From assembly GCA_000434675.1 (NCBI GenBank), contig HF988637.1, positions 4,739 to 68,738 on the forward strand: DNA of 64,000 nucleotides. Reading direction: 5' to 3'. Origin of the DNA: Faecalibacterium sp. CAG:1138. GTDB lineage: Bacteria > Bacillota > Clostridia > Christensenellales > CAG-917. The position numbers and the translations under genes are program-made. The notes below the pieces were generated by a model, which ran no database searches, was not told the origin of the DNA, and saw only the letters and a list, made by a program, of their open reading frames with translations. The first letter of the stretch is position 1; the number at the start of each line of letters is the position of its first letter. This document shows, one piece after another, positions 33,868 through 41,963 of the stretch.

Positions 33868-35328
33868 CTAAAATTCCACGTCGTCGATGGTCGGACGATC
33901 GGAAAATACCGAGCGAAGCTCCTCTTTGGTGTATTCGCGGTTTTCGATGTTTTTGTAGACGGTGCCGGCGGCAGAAGAATTAAAGCGCGGAGAAGACAGA
34001 TATTCTTCCGCTTTTGCGGCTGTTTCGATTTTGTTTTCCTTAAGCTCGGCCAAGGTTTTGTTGATGCCGCCGAGGGTGTACTTGGACGCGCCGGAATGCG
34101 CCGCCGCAATTTTTATGACGTCGTCCGAAAAACCCCAGTCCATGCTCCACACGCGGTAGTAGTCGCGGTCCTTTTCGGTGACCGAGCGGGAGGAACCGGA
34201 AAGTTCCAGCACGCTTTTTAAGAAGCGGTCGTCGTCAAGAAGCTTGCCGATGTATTCGTTTATGCTGCGGGTGTTCCAAAGCCCCATTTTCAGGAACTTT
34301 TTGACGTAGGAGTCCATGCCGTTTAAGGTGCGGATACCGGACATAAAGCAGTACTTTGCGACGGTTAAAACCGCTTCTTCGTCAAAACCCGACACAAGCC
34401 ACGGCGCAATATAGGTTTCGATTTCGCCGTCCACGGACTCGTAGAAAACGCCGATTGCGGAGTTGACCTTTATGGCAAGATCCCTCATTTTTTCGCGCTC
34501 TGCGTTGTACGCTTTCATCTCTTTTTCGGAAAAAACGCTCAGGCGATAGAACTCGTCCAGAATCTGATCCAGCTTTTTGAAACCGCCTTTGCCTTTGACG
34601 CTTTTTGCGGCGTATATAACCGCGTCCACGGGGAAGCCCCAGTTTTTCGTCCATTTGACGAAGGCTTGCTTTTCTTCCAAATCCACGGAACCGGATTTTC
34701 GGCCGAGAGCTTTCAAAATTTCGCGCATGCTTTCGTCCAGAGCGTCGTATTCTTTGAGCTTGGCTTCGACGTCGGCGGCAGTGCGGACGCCGTCGGCCGC
34801 CCAGCTTCTCGCCACGGCCTGAACGTATTGAAGGCGTATGGACTGGCCCTTGAGCTGAATGCAGTATTGAATGATCATCAGCATGGCGTCGGGAAGTATG
34901 CCCGTCTGATCCATGGTTTCGTAGAGAAGGACAAACTCGTTCTGCACCAGCGCGCGGTCGGAAAACAGATCCTGCGCCTGAAGGTTGAAATCGTAATATT
35001 TTTCCGATTTGTATTTTTTCGGCGGTTGTTTTGCGCCTTTTAAGGACAAATATTTTACTTCCAGCGGATTTTGGGATATAATTTGAAGTAGGCCGTTGTC
35101 TTCCCAGAATTTGAAAACGGAATACAACTCGTCCGGCTTAAGGCCCAAAACGGCGGTGAGGTTTTCCTCCGAGCTGTCGGACGTCGGATTTGAGCAAAGA
35201 TAGAGGCCGTAAAGATAGACCTTTATTTGATTTTCGGTTGCGGAAGGAAGGTATTCGTTGATGAACAGATTGTCCACCAAAGTGAACGTTTCCATAAGAT
35301 AATCGCTTGAAAATTTGCAGACCGACAC
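33868..35328 (-). CDS. dnaD: DnaD/DnaB-type primosomal replication protein
   Basis: This 486-residue protein belongs to the DnaD/DnaB family that remodels DNA at origins and recruits the helicase loader. The N-terminal winged-helix region begins with FTLVDNLFINEYLPSATENQIKVYLYGL. It has at least two DnaD-like helical C-domains (about residues 235-290 and 385-440), the latter containing DYYRVWSMDWGFSDDVIKIAAAHSG. That double arrangement makes it longer than B. subtilis DnaD. It is followed immediately by dnaI. The ATG at 35328 has GGAGGAGTT upstream on the minus strand. Confidence 0.88.
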   Translation of the reverse strand: MSVCKFSSDYLMETFTLVDNLFINEYLPSATENQIKVYLYGLYLCSNPTSDSSEENLTAVLGLKPDELYSVFKFWEDNGLLQIISQNPLEVKYLSLKGAKQPPKKYKSEKYYDFNLQAQDLFSDRALVQNEFVLLYETMDQTGILPDAMLMIIQYCIQLKGQSIRLQYVQAVARSWAADGVRTAADVEAKLKEYDALDESMREILKALGRKSGSVDLEEKQAFVKWTKNWGFPVDAVIYAAKSVKGKGGFKKLDQILDEFYRLSVFSEKEMKAYNAEREKMRDLAIKVNSAIGVFYESVDGEIETYIAPWLVSGFDEEAVLTVAKYCFMSGIRTLNGMDSYVKKFLKMGLWNTRSINEYIGKLLDDDRFLKSVLELSGSSRSVTEKDRDYYRVWSMDWGFSDDVIKIAAAHSGASKYTLGGINKTLAELKENKIETAAKAEEYLSSPRFNSSAAGTVYKNIENREYTKEELRSVFSDRPTIDDVEF

Positions 35329-35471
35329 GGGAACTCCTCCAAAAAATTAGGTGCTTGTTTTGTAATATAGCATACATTGAAAACAAAAACAAGCGAATTT
35401 CAAAAAAAATGTCCCCTCCACTATATATAGTGGAAGGAAGGAAATCGGCCACAACTGCACACAATATATCG

Positions 35472-35930
35472 TCATTTAAGACGTTTTTCGAGAGCAATGA
35501 CCAACGGCTCGCCGAGAGCGTAAAGTATGACGCTTTCCGAGGCAAGAATACTTAAAAAATTGATTATCCACATTTCGTCCGAACCCATAAAATGCCACAT
35601 CGTCGGAAGGACGACGGCGTTAAGAAGAACGGGCGGAAGCGGCGCGAGCCAGCGGTTTTTGATTTTTGAGGTTATAAGCGCCGCAACGAGCGTCGTCAAG
35701 GTGCCGAAAACCACGTCGTAGATGCCGAAAGCGGAGAACGCGTTCGTCAGCAGGCAGCCGAGCGTGACGCCCCATATAGCTTCGGGCATAAAAAAAGGAA
35801 GCAGCGTCAACGCTTCTGCAACACGGAACTGAACCGGTCCGTAGGTTATGACGGGTACGGCCGCCGACAGCGCAAAATACAGCGCCGCAATGACCGCGCC
35901 CCTCGTGAGACGCAATGTGCTTTTTTTCAT
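35472..35930 (-). CDS. queT: queuosine precursor transporter QueT (ECF S component)
   Basis: The start at 35930 gives a 152-residue protein with about five membrane segments, beginning KKSTLRLTRGAVIAALYFALS, and conserved GPVQFRVAEALTLLPFFMPEAIWGVTLGCLLTN. This is the QueT substrate-binding subunit of energy-coupling factor transporters for queuosine precursors. The preQ1-I riboswitch directly upstream independently supports that substrate. The frame extends 25 codons further upstream through the riboswitch itself, which rules out the longer start. The shared ECF ATPase and T subunits are not in this window. Confidence 0.92.
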   Translation of the reverse strand: MKKSTLRLTRGAVIAALYFALSAAVPVITYGPVQFRVAEALTLLPFFMPEAIWGVTLGCLLTNAFSAFGIYDVVFGTLTTLVAALITSKIKNRWLAPLPPVLLNAVVLPTMWHFMGSDEMWIINFLSILASESVILYALGEPLVIALEKRLK

Positions 35931-35937
35931 AAAAACT

Positions 35938-35978
35938 ATCTCCGGTATTTTTTTGATGGGTAGCCGAATGAACCATCG
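35938..35978 (-). promoter_or_regulatory. preQ1-I riboswitch controlling queT
   Basis: Read on the minus strand: P1 stem GATGG (35977-35973) with CCATC (35959-35955), loop TTCATTCGGCTAC, then an A-rich tail (35954-35948) and CCGGAG (35945-35940). Loop bases TTCGG (35968-35964) can pair with tail CCGGA (35945-35941) to form the H-type pseudoknot typical of class I preQ1 riboswitches. The tail includes the Shine-Dalgarno GGAG, so ligand binding would block translation. The conserved GGTTC, GGCTACCC and A-rich segments match the class. Confidence 0.85.
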
Positions 35979-35983
35979 CATAA

Positions 35984-36012
35984 AATATAACACAATTATT
36001 AACAAATTTCAA
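35984..36012 (-). promoter_or_regulatory. predicted sigma-A promoter for queT
   Basis: On the minus strand TTGAAA (36012-36007) and TATATT (35989-35984) have a 17-base spacer. The expected transcript start, about 35977, is the first base of the riboswitch P1 stem. Confidence 0.65.
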
Positions 36013-36041
36013 CCGATTTGACGTCGGCAAAAGGAGGCAAA

Positions 36042-36521
36042 ATGATAAATTTTAACGATATGGACAAATGTATGACTTCGGGGCTTAACTTCGGCAGTTT
36101 CGTTACCTCGGGCAAAAAACCAAACGTCATGACGGCGTCGTGGGGCTTTTTCGGCGTTATGTGGCATAAAAAAATCGTCATCGTGCCGATAAGAGAATCA
36201 CGCTTTACAAAGTCGTTCGTGGACGAAACGGGAGAGTTTACGCTCAGCATTCCGACAGAAGGCGACATGAAGGAAGCGCTTCATATCTGCGGAACCAAAT
36301 CCGGCCGCGACACCGACAAAATAAGCGAGGCGCACCTCGATATGATCAAGGCCAAAAACGTCGATACCTACGTCGTGGGCGGGTGCGGAAAATATTTTGA
36401 GTGCAAAGTCATTCAGAAGGTGGAAATGCCGCACGAGCTGCCGGACGACATCCGCGCGCGTTGCTACAAGACTCCCGATTATCACACATACTATTTCGGC
36501 GAAGTGGTTGCCGAATACTAA
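36042..36521 (+). CDS. flavin reductase family protein (FMN-binding split barrel)
   Basis: This 159-residue protein fits the flavin reductase-like family. The FMN-binding split-barrel core is marked by PNVMTASWGFFGVMWHKK near residues 28-45 and by TKSFVDETGEFTLSIP. It probably transfers electrons via FMN; the partner is unknown. The ATG at 36042 follows AAAGGAGGC. It diverges from queT and ends at a shared terminator with the 85-residue gene opposite. Confidence 0.85.
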   Translation: MINFNDMDKCMTSGLNFGSFVTSGKKPNVMTASWGFFGVMWHKKIVIVPIRESRFTKSFVDETGEFTLSIPTEGDMKEALHICGTKSGRDTDKISEAHLDMIKAKNVDTYVVGGCGKYFECKVIQKVEMPHELPDDIRARCYKTPDYHTYYFGEVVAEY

Positions 36522-36546
36522 AAAAAGAGGCGGAAGCCTCTTTTTC
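36521..36546. terminator. bidirectional terminator between convergent genes
   Basis: AAAGAGGC (36524-36531), loop GGAA, GCCTCTTT (36536-36543) with A residues on the left and T residues on the right. Confidence 0.85.
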
Positions 36547-36551
36547 GTTTG

Positions 36552-36809
36552 TCAGTCCTTGACCAGTTCCACAAGCATATAGTCGAAGTGCACTTCTTCC
36601 ATAAAGTCGCGCGGAAGATATTTTGTCAGGTTGAAAGAATTGAAATGCTTGAAATGGCTGCTGTGCGGCACGGGCGTGCCGACGTCAAGATCCATGCAGA
36701 TTTTGTGCAGAGTTTCCTCGTAATACTCCCTGTTCAGAAATTTTTTAAGGGGAAGAATTCTGCTTTCGGTTACGACGTTGTCTTTTACCAGTTTTACCCA
36801 AATTTTCAT
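36552..36809 (-). CDS. small conserved-looking hypothetical protein
   Basis: This 85-residue protein starts at ATG 36809 behind AAGGTGAC. It is basic at the N-terminus (MKIWVKLVKDN), has a His-rich centre (PVPHSSHFKHFNSFN), and has no membrane segment. It is flanked by a good ribosome site and a terminator, so it looks like a real gene. I recognise no family or function. Confidence 0.65.
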   Translation of the reverse strand: MKIWVKLVKDNVVTESRILPLKKFLNREYYEETLHKICMDLDVGTPVPHSSHFKHFNSFNLTKYLPRDFMEEVHFDYMLVELVKD

Positions 36810-36925
36810 TTTGTCACCTTCCGTGTTTTTGCGTTTTTACCATAGCACAATCTTCGGGGTTTGTCAACGACGCCAAGGTATAAATTGCTATCGTATGCAA
36901 AAACTACCTGAAATCGGAGGTGCTT

Positions 36926-37456
36926 ATGAAAAGCGGAATCGTAAGACGTATTGACGAACTGGGGAGAGTGGTCATACCCAAAGAAATAAGGAAAACCATG
37001 CGCATCAGAGAAGGCGAGGAACTGGAAATTTTTGTGGACGACGACAAAAATCTGGTGCTTAAAAAATATTCGCCGTTTGCGGGACTTAAGGAAATTTCCG
37101 AAGCGTTCATTTCGGCAGTTCAGAAAACGACCGACTCAGAGGCCGTGGTTTTTGACACGCAAAAGGTGGTGGCGGCAACGGAAAAATATCGCTCTGCGCT
37201 TTTGGGGAAAGAAGTTTCGGACGAGCTTCAGAAAATTATTTCCGACCGAAAAAAGGTGGTGCTGAGAGGTTCGTCGTGCGTTTTTGTGGCGGACGAAAAT
37301 TTTGAGGCGACCGAACAGATAATCTGCCCGATAAACTCGATGGGAGAACTGTTGGGCGGCGTTATGTTCTTCAGAACGGACGGAATTCTGGGCGGCTTGG
37401 ACGTCAAGCTTTGCGATTTCACGGCGGACTTTTTCAGATGTATAAACGTTCAGTAA
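36926..37456 (+). CDS. spoVT: stage V sporulation protein T-like AbrB-family regulator
   Basis: The 176-residue protein has an N-terminal AbrB swapped-hairpin DNA-binding domain (GIVRRIDELGRVVIPKEIRKTM, then EGEELEIFVDD) and a C-terminal GAF-like domain of about 110 residues. That two-domain architecture is SpoVT, which tunes forespore gene expression in Bacillus and Clostridium. The ATG at 36926 follows CGGAGGTG. It overlaps the next gene by 19 bases. The neighbours (SpoVB-like flippase, MazG) repeat a Firmicute gene order found around spoVT. Confidence 0.9.
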   Translation: MKSGIVRRIDELGRVVIPKEIRKTMRIREGEELEIFVDDDKNLVLKKYSPFAGLKEISEAFISAVQKTTDSEAVVFDTQKVVAATEKYRSALLGKEVSDELQKIISDRKKVVLRGSSCVFVADENFEATEQIICPINSMGELLGGVMFFRTDGILGGLDVKLCDFTADFFRCINVQ

Positions 37457-39012
37457 AAAAATCGGTTATGGGCGGCGCGGCCTATTTGGCGGCGGCTCTC
37501 GGGGCGGCGAAAGTCGTGAGCGCGGTGTTCAGGCTGGCTCTTACAAACGTTCTGGGAGCGGAAGGGTTGGGGCTTTACCAACTGGCGTTCCCCGTTTATT
37601 CGTTGCTCGTAACCGTTACGGCGACGTGTATGTCGGTTGCGGTGTCGAGGCTGGTGGCGGAAAAGGCGGCGTCGGGCGGGATAGGAAGAGAATATCTTTT
37701 GCCCGGCATCGTGCTTGCCGCGCTGCCAAGCGTTTTGCTCGGTGCGGCGGTGCTGCTGTTTTCCGATAAAATTGCGGCCGTTCAGGGCAATTCGGCCGTG
37801 AAAACGGGATATTTTGCGATAATCCCCGCAGTGATTTTCGTTGCCGCGGGCAGCGTTTTTAAGGGTTGGTTTCAGGGAAGATTCAATCTTGTTCCGACGG
37901 CTTTTTCGGGAGTGTTTTCGCAGGCGGTGAAGCTTGTGGCGGGACTTGGCCTTGCCGTTTACCTCAAAAAGTACGGAACGGCAGGCGCCGTTTTCGGCGC
38001 GCTTACGGGCGTGGCGATTTCGGAAGCCGCAGGCTGCGTTTATCTCGCGTTCCGTTATTTTAAGGAAACAAAATGCTTGCCTGAACTTGACAGAAAAACT
38101 TGTGCAAAAGACGTTTACAAAGAACTTTTCAAAACGGTGGTTCCGATTATGCTCGGAAGCGTCATATTGCCGATTTCCGGGTTTATCGACACATTTTTGG
38201 TTGTTAACGTGTTAAAAGCGCAGGGTTTGACGACGGAAATTGCCACTTCGGAATACGGATTGATGTCGGGCGCGGTGTCGAGTCTGGTGGGGCTTCCGGT
38301 GGCGCTTGCCGTCGCGTTTTCGGTGGCGGTGGTGCCGGCAGTTGCGGCGTCGGGGGCAGAAAGGAATCTCGACGCCGTTATATCAAAATGCAAAACCTCC
38401 GTTAAGCTTGCCTACCTTGTGGGCGTGCCGGCCACGGCTTTGTTTTTCGCGCTTTCGGGGAACATCATCGCGCTGTTTTATCCGAACCTTTCCGCGGAGG
38501 AATCGGGCCTTGCTGTAAGGCTTTTGACGGTGGCGTGTTTTTCGGCCACGCCGCTGACGCTGCTGCAAATTTACAATTCCATTTTGCAGGCGCTCGGGCG
38601 CACTCTTGACTCGGTGTGGAATATGGTTTTTGCCGTGGCTTTGAAAATTATGCTGTCCGTCGCGCTTATATATACGTCGGGAATAATAGGCTTTGCGGTG
38701 GCAAGTCTGGCGTTTTCGGCGGTTGCCGCGGGGCTTGGCAGGTGGCGAATAAGAAAACTTTTGGGAAACGGCGTAAAACTTTTGAAAAATGCGTACGAAA
38801 TCGTGCTGAGTGGTGTTATAATAGGCGTAGCGGCATATTTCGTGCAAAAGGCGTTTCAGCGGCCGATTCTTTCGGTGGCGTTTGCGGCGGTTGCCGCAGG
38901 GGCGCTTTACGTCGTTTGCGTCTTTGCATTCAAAGTGCTTGACGAAGAGGAAATGTCGTCGTTGCCGCTATTTGGAAAACGATCGAAAAAAATTGGAGAG
39001 GAAGACTTATGA
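37438..39012 (+). CDS. MOP-superfamily flippase (SpoVB/MurJ-like)
   Basis: This 524-residue protein has about 14 hydrophobic segments and the pattern of polysaccharide/lipid II flippases of the MATE-MOP group. AAKVVSAVFRLALTNVLGAEGLGLYQLAFPVYS lies at the N-terminus, followed by repeated Gly-rich helices. Next to spoVT, the most likely role is a SpoVB-type flippase for cortex or cell-wall precursors. The start at 37438 overlaps spoVT by 19 bases; a Met ten codons later (37468) is an alternative because neither has a strong ribosome site. The mazG ATG overlaps its stop. Confidence 0.85.
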   Translation: MYKRSVKKSVMGGAAYLAAALGAAKVVSAVFRLALTNVLGAEGLGLYQLAFPVYSLLVTVTATCMSVAVSRLVAEKAASGGIGREYLLPGIVLAALPSVLLGAAVLLFSDKIAAVQGNSAVKTGYFAIIPAVIFVAAGSVFKGWFQGRFNLVPTAFSGVFSQAVKLVAGLGLAVYLKKYGTAGAVFGALTGVAISEAAGCVYLAFRYFKETKCLPELDRKTCAKDVYKELFKTVVPIMLGSVILPISGFIDTFLVVNVLKAQGLTTEIATSEYGLMSGAVSSLVGLPVALAVAFSVAVVPAVAASGAERNLDAVISKCKTSVKLAYLVGVPATALFFALSGNIIALFYPNLSAEESGLAVRLLTVACFSATPLTLLQIYNSILQALGRTLDSVWNMVFAVALKIMLSVALIYTSGIIGFAVASLAFSAVAAGLGRWRIRKLLGNGVKLLKNAYEIVLSGVIIGVAAYFVQKAFQRPILSVAFAAVAAGALYVVCVFAFKVLDEEEMSSLPLFGKRSKKIGEEDL

Positions 39013-40424
39013 TAACCGTAGTTGGACTTGGAATTTTGGAAAATCAGATTACGCTGGAGGGCGCGGAAGCCGTGAAGGCCGCGGACAAGGTTTTCGTTAA
39101 AACCGCGTTGACGCCTACCTATAAATATTTTGAAAACAACGGAGTTGCGGCGGAAAGTTTCGACGGCGTTTTTGAAACGGCCGAAAACTTTGACGAGCTG
39201 GACGAGAAAATCATCGAAAGGCTTATTAAAGAGGGTGAAAGCAAAAACGTTGCTTTCTGCGTGAACGGCGACGGCGCGTCGGACGGGACGGCGGCGAAGC
39301 TTTTAGAAAGACGAGAAGGCGTCAGGCTGGTGCCCGGGATTTCCGTTGCGGCGGTGGCAAGAGCGTTTGCGCCGTCCACTTCGGGGGCGGAGTATGCCGC
39401 TTCTGACGTTGTGGCGAAATCCGATTTTTCGACAGACAAACGTGTCCCTTTGACAATCAGGGAAATCGACGACAAGTTTATGGCGAGCGAAGTGAAAGAA
39501 AAGCTTGCCGACTGTTACGGCTACGGCGAAACCTGCTACATACTTAAAACGAAAAACGGAAAAATCGTTTCCGAAAAAATCACGGTTGACGACATAGACA
39601 AGGGCGACGGGTTCGACTGTTCGACCGCCGTTATTCTGCCGCCTACCGACCTTTTGAAAAGCGAAAGATACGGCTTTTACGATTTGCTTCAGATTATGGA
39701 CAGACTGCTTGCCGAAGACGGTTGCCCGTGGGATCGGGCGCAAACGCATAAGAGCATAAGGAAAAGTCTGATCGAGGAAGCGTACGAGCTTTGCGACGCA
39801 ATTTCCGAGGACGATCTGGAAAATATGGTAGAGGAGACCGGCGACGTTATGTTGCAGGCGGTTTTCCACGGAAAGCTTGGGGAAAAGGACGGAGAGTTCG
39901 ACGTTGCCGACACCATCACGGGGCTTTGCAAAAAACTGATTTCCCGTCATACGCACGTTTTCGGCGACGTGAAGGTTTCGACGGGGGAAGAGGCCTTGAA
40001 AGTCTGGGAACAGAACAAGGCCGTCGAAAAGAAAACGGAAACCGCATCTCAAAAAATCGACAAAATCGCAAAGAGTCTGCCGAGCTTAAGTTACGCCGAA
40101 AAAGTGTTGAAATACGCCGCAAAGGACGGCTTCGAGTGGACGCAGGACGACAGCTACTACGACAAGGTGGCAGAGGAGCTTAACGAGCTCAGAACCGCTT
40201 CTCCGGAAGACGCCGAAATGGAAGCGGGGGATTTGCTGCTGTCGGTGCTGAATCCGTTGAGGCATCTGCACATCAATCCCGAAGTTGCCTTGAGAGTTGC
40301 GACTCAAAAATTTATAAATCGTTTCAAGCACGTGCAGGCGGCCATGACGCGCGACGGACTTAAAATCGACGATCCCGAGGTCTTTGACAGATACTGGGAC
40401 GAAGCAAAAAAGGTTTACAGATGA
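39009..40424 (+). CDS. mazG: YabN-type fusion: tetrapyrrole-methylase-like domain plus MazG pyrophosphohydrolase
   Basis: The 471-residue protein joins two domains. Residues 1-215 form a SAM-dependent tetrapyrrole-methylase fold beginning ITVVGLGILENQITLEGAE, with VNGDGASDG and LVPGISVAAV. Residues about 225-471 form MazG with DGCPWDRAQTHKSIRKSLIEEAYE and EETGDVMLQAVFHGKL (the EExxE...ExxD metal motif), then a second MazG-like half. MazG hydrolyses non-canonical NTPs; the methylase half has no established substrate in this family. ATG 39009 overlaps the preceding stop (ATGA), so translation is coupled. Confidence 0.9.
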   Translation: MITVVGLGILENQITLEGAEAVKAADKVFVKTALTPTYKYFENNGVAAESFDGVFETAENFDELDEKIIERLIKEGESKNVAFCVNGDGASDGTAAKLLERREGVRLVPGISVAAVARAFAPSTSGAEYAASDVVAKSDFSTDKRVPLTIREIDDKFMASEVKEKLADCYGYGETCYILKTKNGKIVSEKITVDDIDKGDGFDCSTAVILPPTDLLKSERYGFYDLLQIMDRLLAEDGCPWDRAQTHKSIRKSLIEEAYELCDAISEDDLENMVEETGDVMLQAVFHGKLGEKDGEFDVADTITGLCKKLISRHTHVFGDVKVSTGEEALKVWEQNKAVEKKTETASQKIDKIAKSLPSLSYAEKVLKYAAKDGFEWTQDDSYYDKVAEELNELRTASPEDAEMEAGDLLLSVLNPLRHLHINPEVALRVATQKFINRFKHVQAAMTRDGLKIDDPEVFDRYWDEAKKVYR

Positions 40425-41365
40425 AAATAGGCGACGTACAACTTGAAAACAATCTTCTTCTGGCGCCGCTTGCAGGGTTCACGGACGTCGGGTTCAGAAG
40501 GCTTGCCGCTTCTTTCGGCGCAGGACTAACGTGCACGGAAATGGTCAGCGCGAAGGGCTTGGTGAAAAATCCGAAGGCCGCAAAACCGCTTTTGGCCGTG
40601 TCGGAAGAAGAAAAAACGGTGGCGGTTCAGATATTCGGCGCAGAGCCTGAGTATATGTATCGAGCGGCAAAGCACGAGTTTTTGGAAAGATTTGACGTTA
40701 TAGACATAAACGCGGGTTGCCCGGTGGCAAAAGTGGTCGGAAACGGCGAGGGCAGCGCGCTGCTCAAGGATCCGATAAGGCTGTCGGAAGTCGTGGCCGC
40801 AACGGTTGAGGGCGCGGGGAAAAGGCCCGTTACCGTAAAGATGCGCCTGGGCTTTTCAGGCGGTGATTTTTGCGCGGACAAAAACGCGGAAATTGTCGAA
40901 AAAGCGGGAGCAAAGGCCGTAACCGTGCACGGAAGAACGAGGAGCCAGTTTTATTCGGGCGAGGCGAATTACGAGCTTATCGCCGAAGTGAAAAAGGCGG
41001 TGAATATCCCCGTCGTCGCTAACGGCGACGTAACGGACAAAAAAAGCCTCAAAAGGTGTCTGGAGATAACGGGCGCGGACGCCGTGGCGATAGGGAGAGG
41101 CGCGCTCGGCAGGCCGTGGATATTTGCAGAACTTATGGATAAAGAGCCGATTTTCGACCTTGAAACCCTTATTTTGCAACATATCGAGGATTTGAGAAGC
41201 ATTTACGGCGACTATGTTGCCGCAAACGAAATGAAGAAACACGTCTGCTGTTACCTTAAGGGAAGACGAGGCGTGTCCGCCCTCAAGAACAAGTTTATGA
41301 CGCTTAAAAACGTTGAGGAAGAAATAGAAGCGGTGAAGGCCGTTTTCGGGGAGGGAGCTTTATGA
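40421..41365 (+). CDS. dusB: tRNA-dihydrouridine synthase
   Basis: The 314-residue FMN enzyme reduces uridine to dihydrouridine in tRNA. LAPLAGFTDVGFRRLAASFGAGLTCTEMVSAKGL is the N-terminal FMN-binding signature. INAGCPVAKVVGNGEGSALL holds the catalytic Cys, and VTVHGRTRSQFYSGEANYE and VVANGDVTD complete the TIM barrel. Length and motifs fit the DusB branch. ATG 40421 overlaps the mazG stop by 4 bases, and its own TGA overlaps trmL. Confidence 0.92.
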   Translation: MKIGDVQLENNLLLAPLAGFTDVGFRRLAASFGAGLTCTEMVSAKGLVKNPKAAKPLLAVSEEEKTVAVQIFGAEPEYMYRAAKHEFLERFDVIDINAGCPVAKVVGNGEGSALLKDPIRLSEVVAATVEGAGKRPVTVKMRLGFSGGDFCADKNAEIVEKAGAKAVTVHGRTRSQFYSGEANYELIAEVKKAVNIPVVANGDVTDKKSLKRCLEITGADAVAIGRGALGRPWIFAELMDKEPIFDLETLILQHIEDLRSIYGDYVAANEMKKHVCCYLKGRRGVSALKNKFMTLKNVEEEIEAVKAVFGEGAL

Positions 41366-41841
41366 ACGTGGTTTTGTTTGAACCCGAAATACCGCAAAAT
41401 ACCGGAAACATCGTCAGAACCTGCGCGGCGACGGGCACGAGATTGCACCTTATAAAACCGCTTGGGTTCGAGCTGTCGGACAAGTATCTTAAGCGCGCGG
41501 GGCTGGACTATTGGGCGGACTGCGACATAAAGATTTACGAAAATTTCGACGAATTCAAAACGCAAAATCCGGGACGGTATTTTTACGCCAGCACGAAGTC
41601 GCAAAAGCGTTACGACGCGGTGAAATTCGAGCCGTCCGACTACGTGATTTTCGGGCCGGAAACGCGCGGACTTCCCGAGGAAATGCTGCACGGAAGCTAC
41701 GACAGGTGCATAAGAATTCCGATGATCGGAAGCACCAGAAGCCTGAATTTGTCCAACAGCGTGGCCATAATTTTGTACGAGGCTTTGCGCCAGCAAAATT
41801 TTGACGGACTTAACGAAATCGGTCATCTGACGAAATATTGA
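41362..41841 (+). CDS. trmL: tRNA (cytidine(34)-2'-O)-methyltransferase
   Basis: The 159-residue SPOUT methyltransferase begins NVVLFEPEIPQNTGNIVRTCAATGTRLHLI, the TrmL signature. It continues with FGPETRGLPEEM and IRIPMIGSTRSLNLSNSVAIILYE, which form the knotted SAM site. It modifies the wobble position of leucine tRNAs. It is the last gene of the spoVT-to-trmL overlapping set and is followed by a terminator. Confidence 0.92.
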   Translation: MNVVLFEPEIPQNTGNIVRTCAATGTRLHLIKPLGFELSDKYLKRAGLDYWADCDIKIYENFDEFKTQNPGRYFYASTKSQKRYDAVKFEPSDYVIFGPETRGLPEEMLHGSYDRCIRIPMIGSTRSLNLSNSVAIILYEALRQQNFDGLNEIGHLTKY

Positions 41842-41844
41842 CGT

Positions 41845-41868
41845 AAGCCGCCTTTCGGGGCGGTTTTT
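41845..41868 (+). terminator. intrinsic terminator after trmL
   Basis: CCGCC (41848-41852) pairs with GGCGG (41859-41863) followed by five T residues. Confidence 0.75.
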
Positions 41869-41893
41869 GTGTGCGAAAAATGCGGTGGAATTG

Positions 41894-41922
41894 TTGCATA
41901 ATTTAAGTATATATGATATAAT
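41894..41922 (+). promoter_or_regulatory. predicted sigma-A promoter for the pgk operon
   Basis: TTGCAT (41894-41899) and TATAAT (41917-41922) have a 17-base spacer; the leader is about 35 bases and carries AAGGAGATA. Confidence 0.68.
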
Positions 41923-41963
41923 AGCTGACAGATTAAAAAGAATATCAATAAGGAGATATTTTT

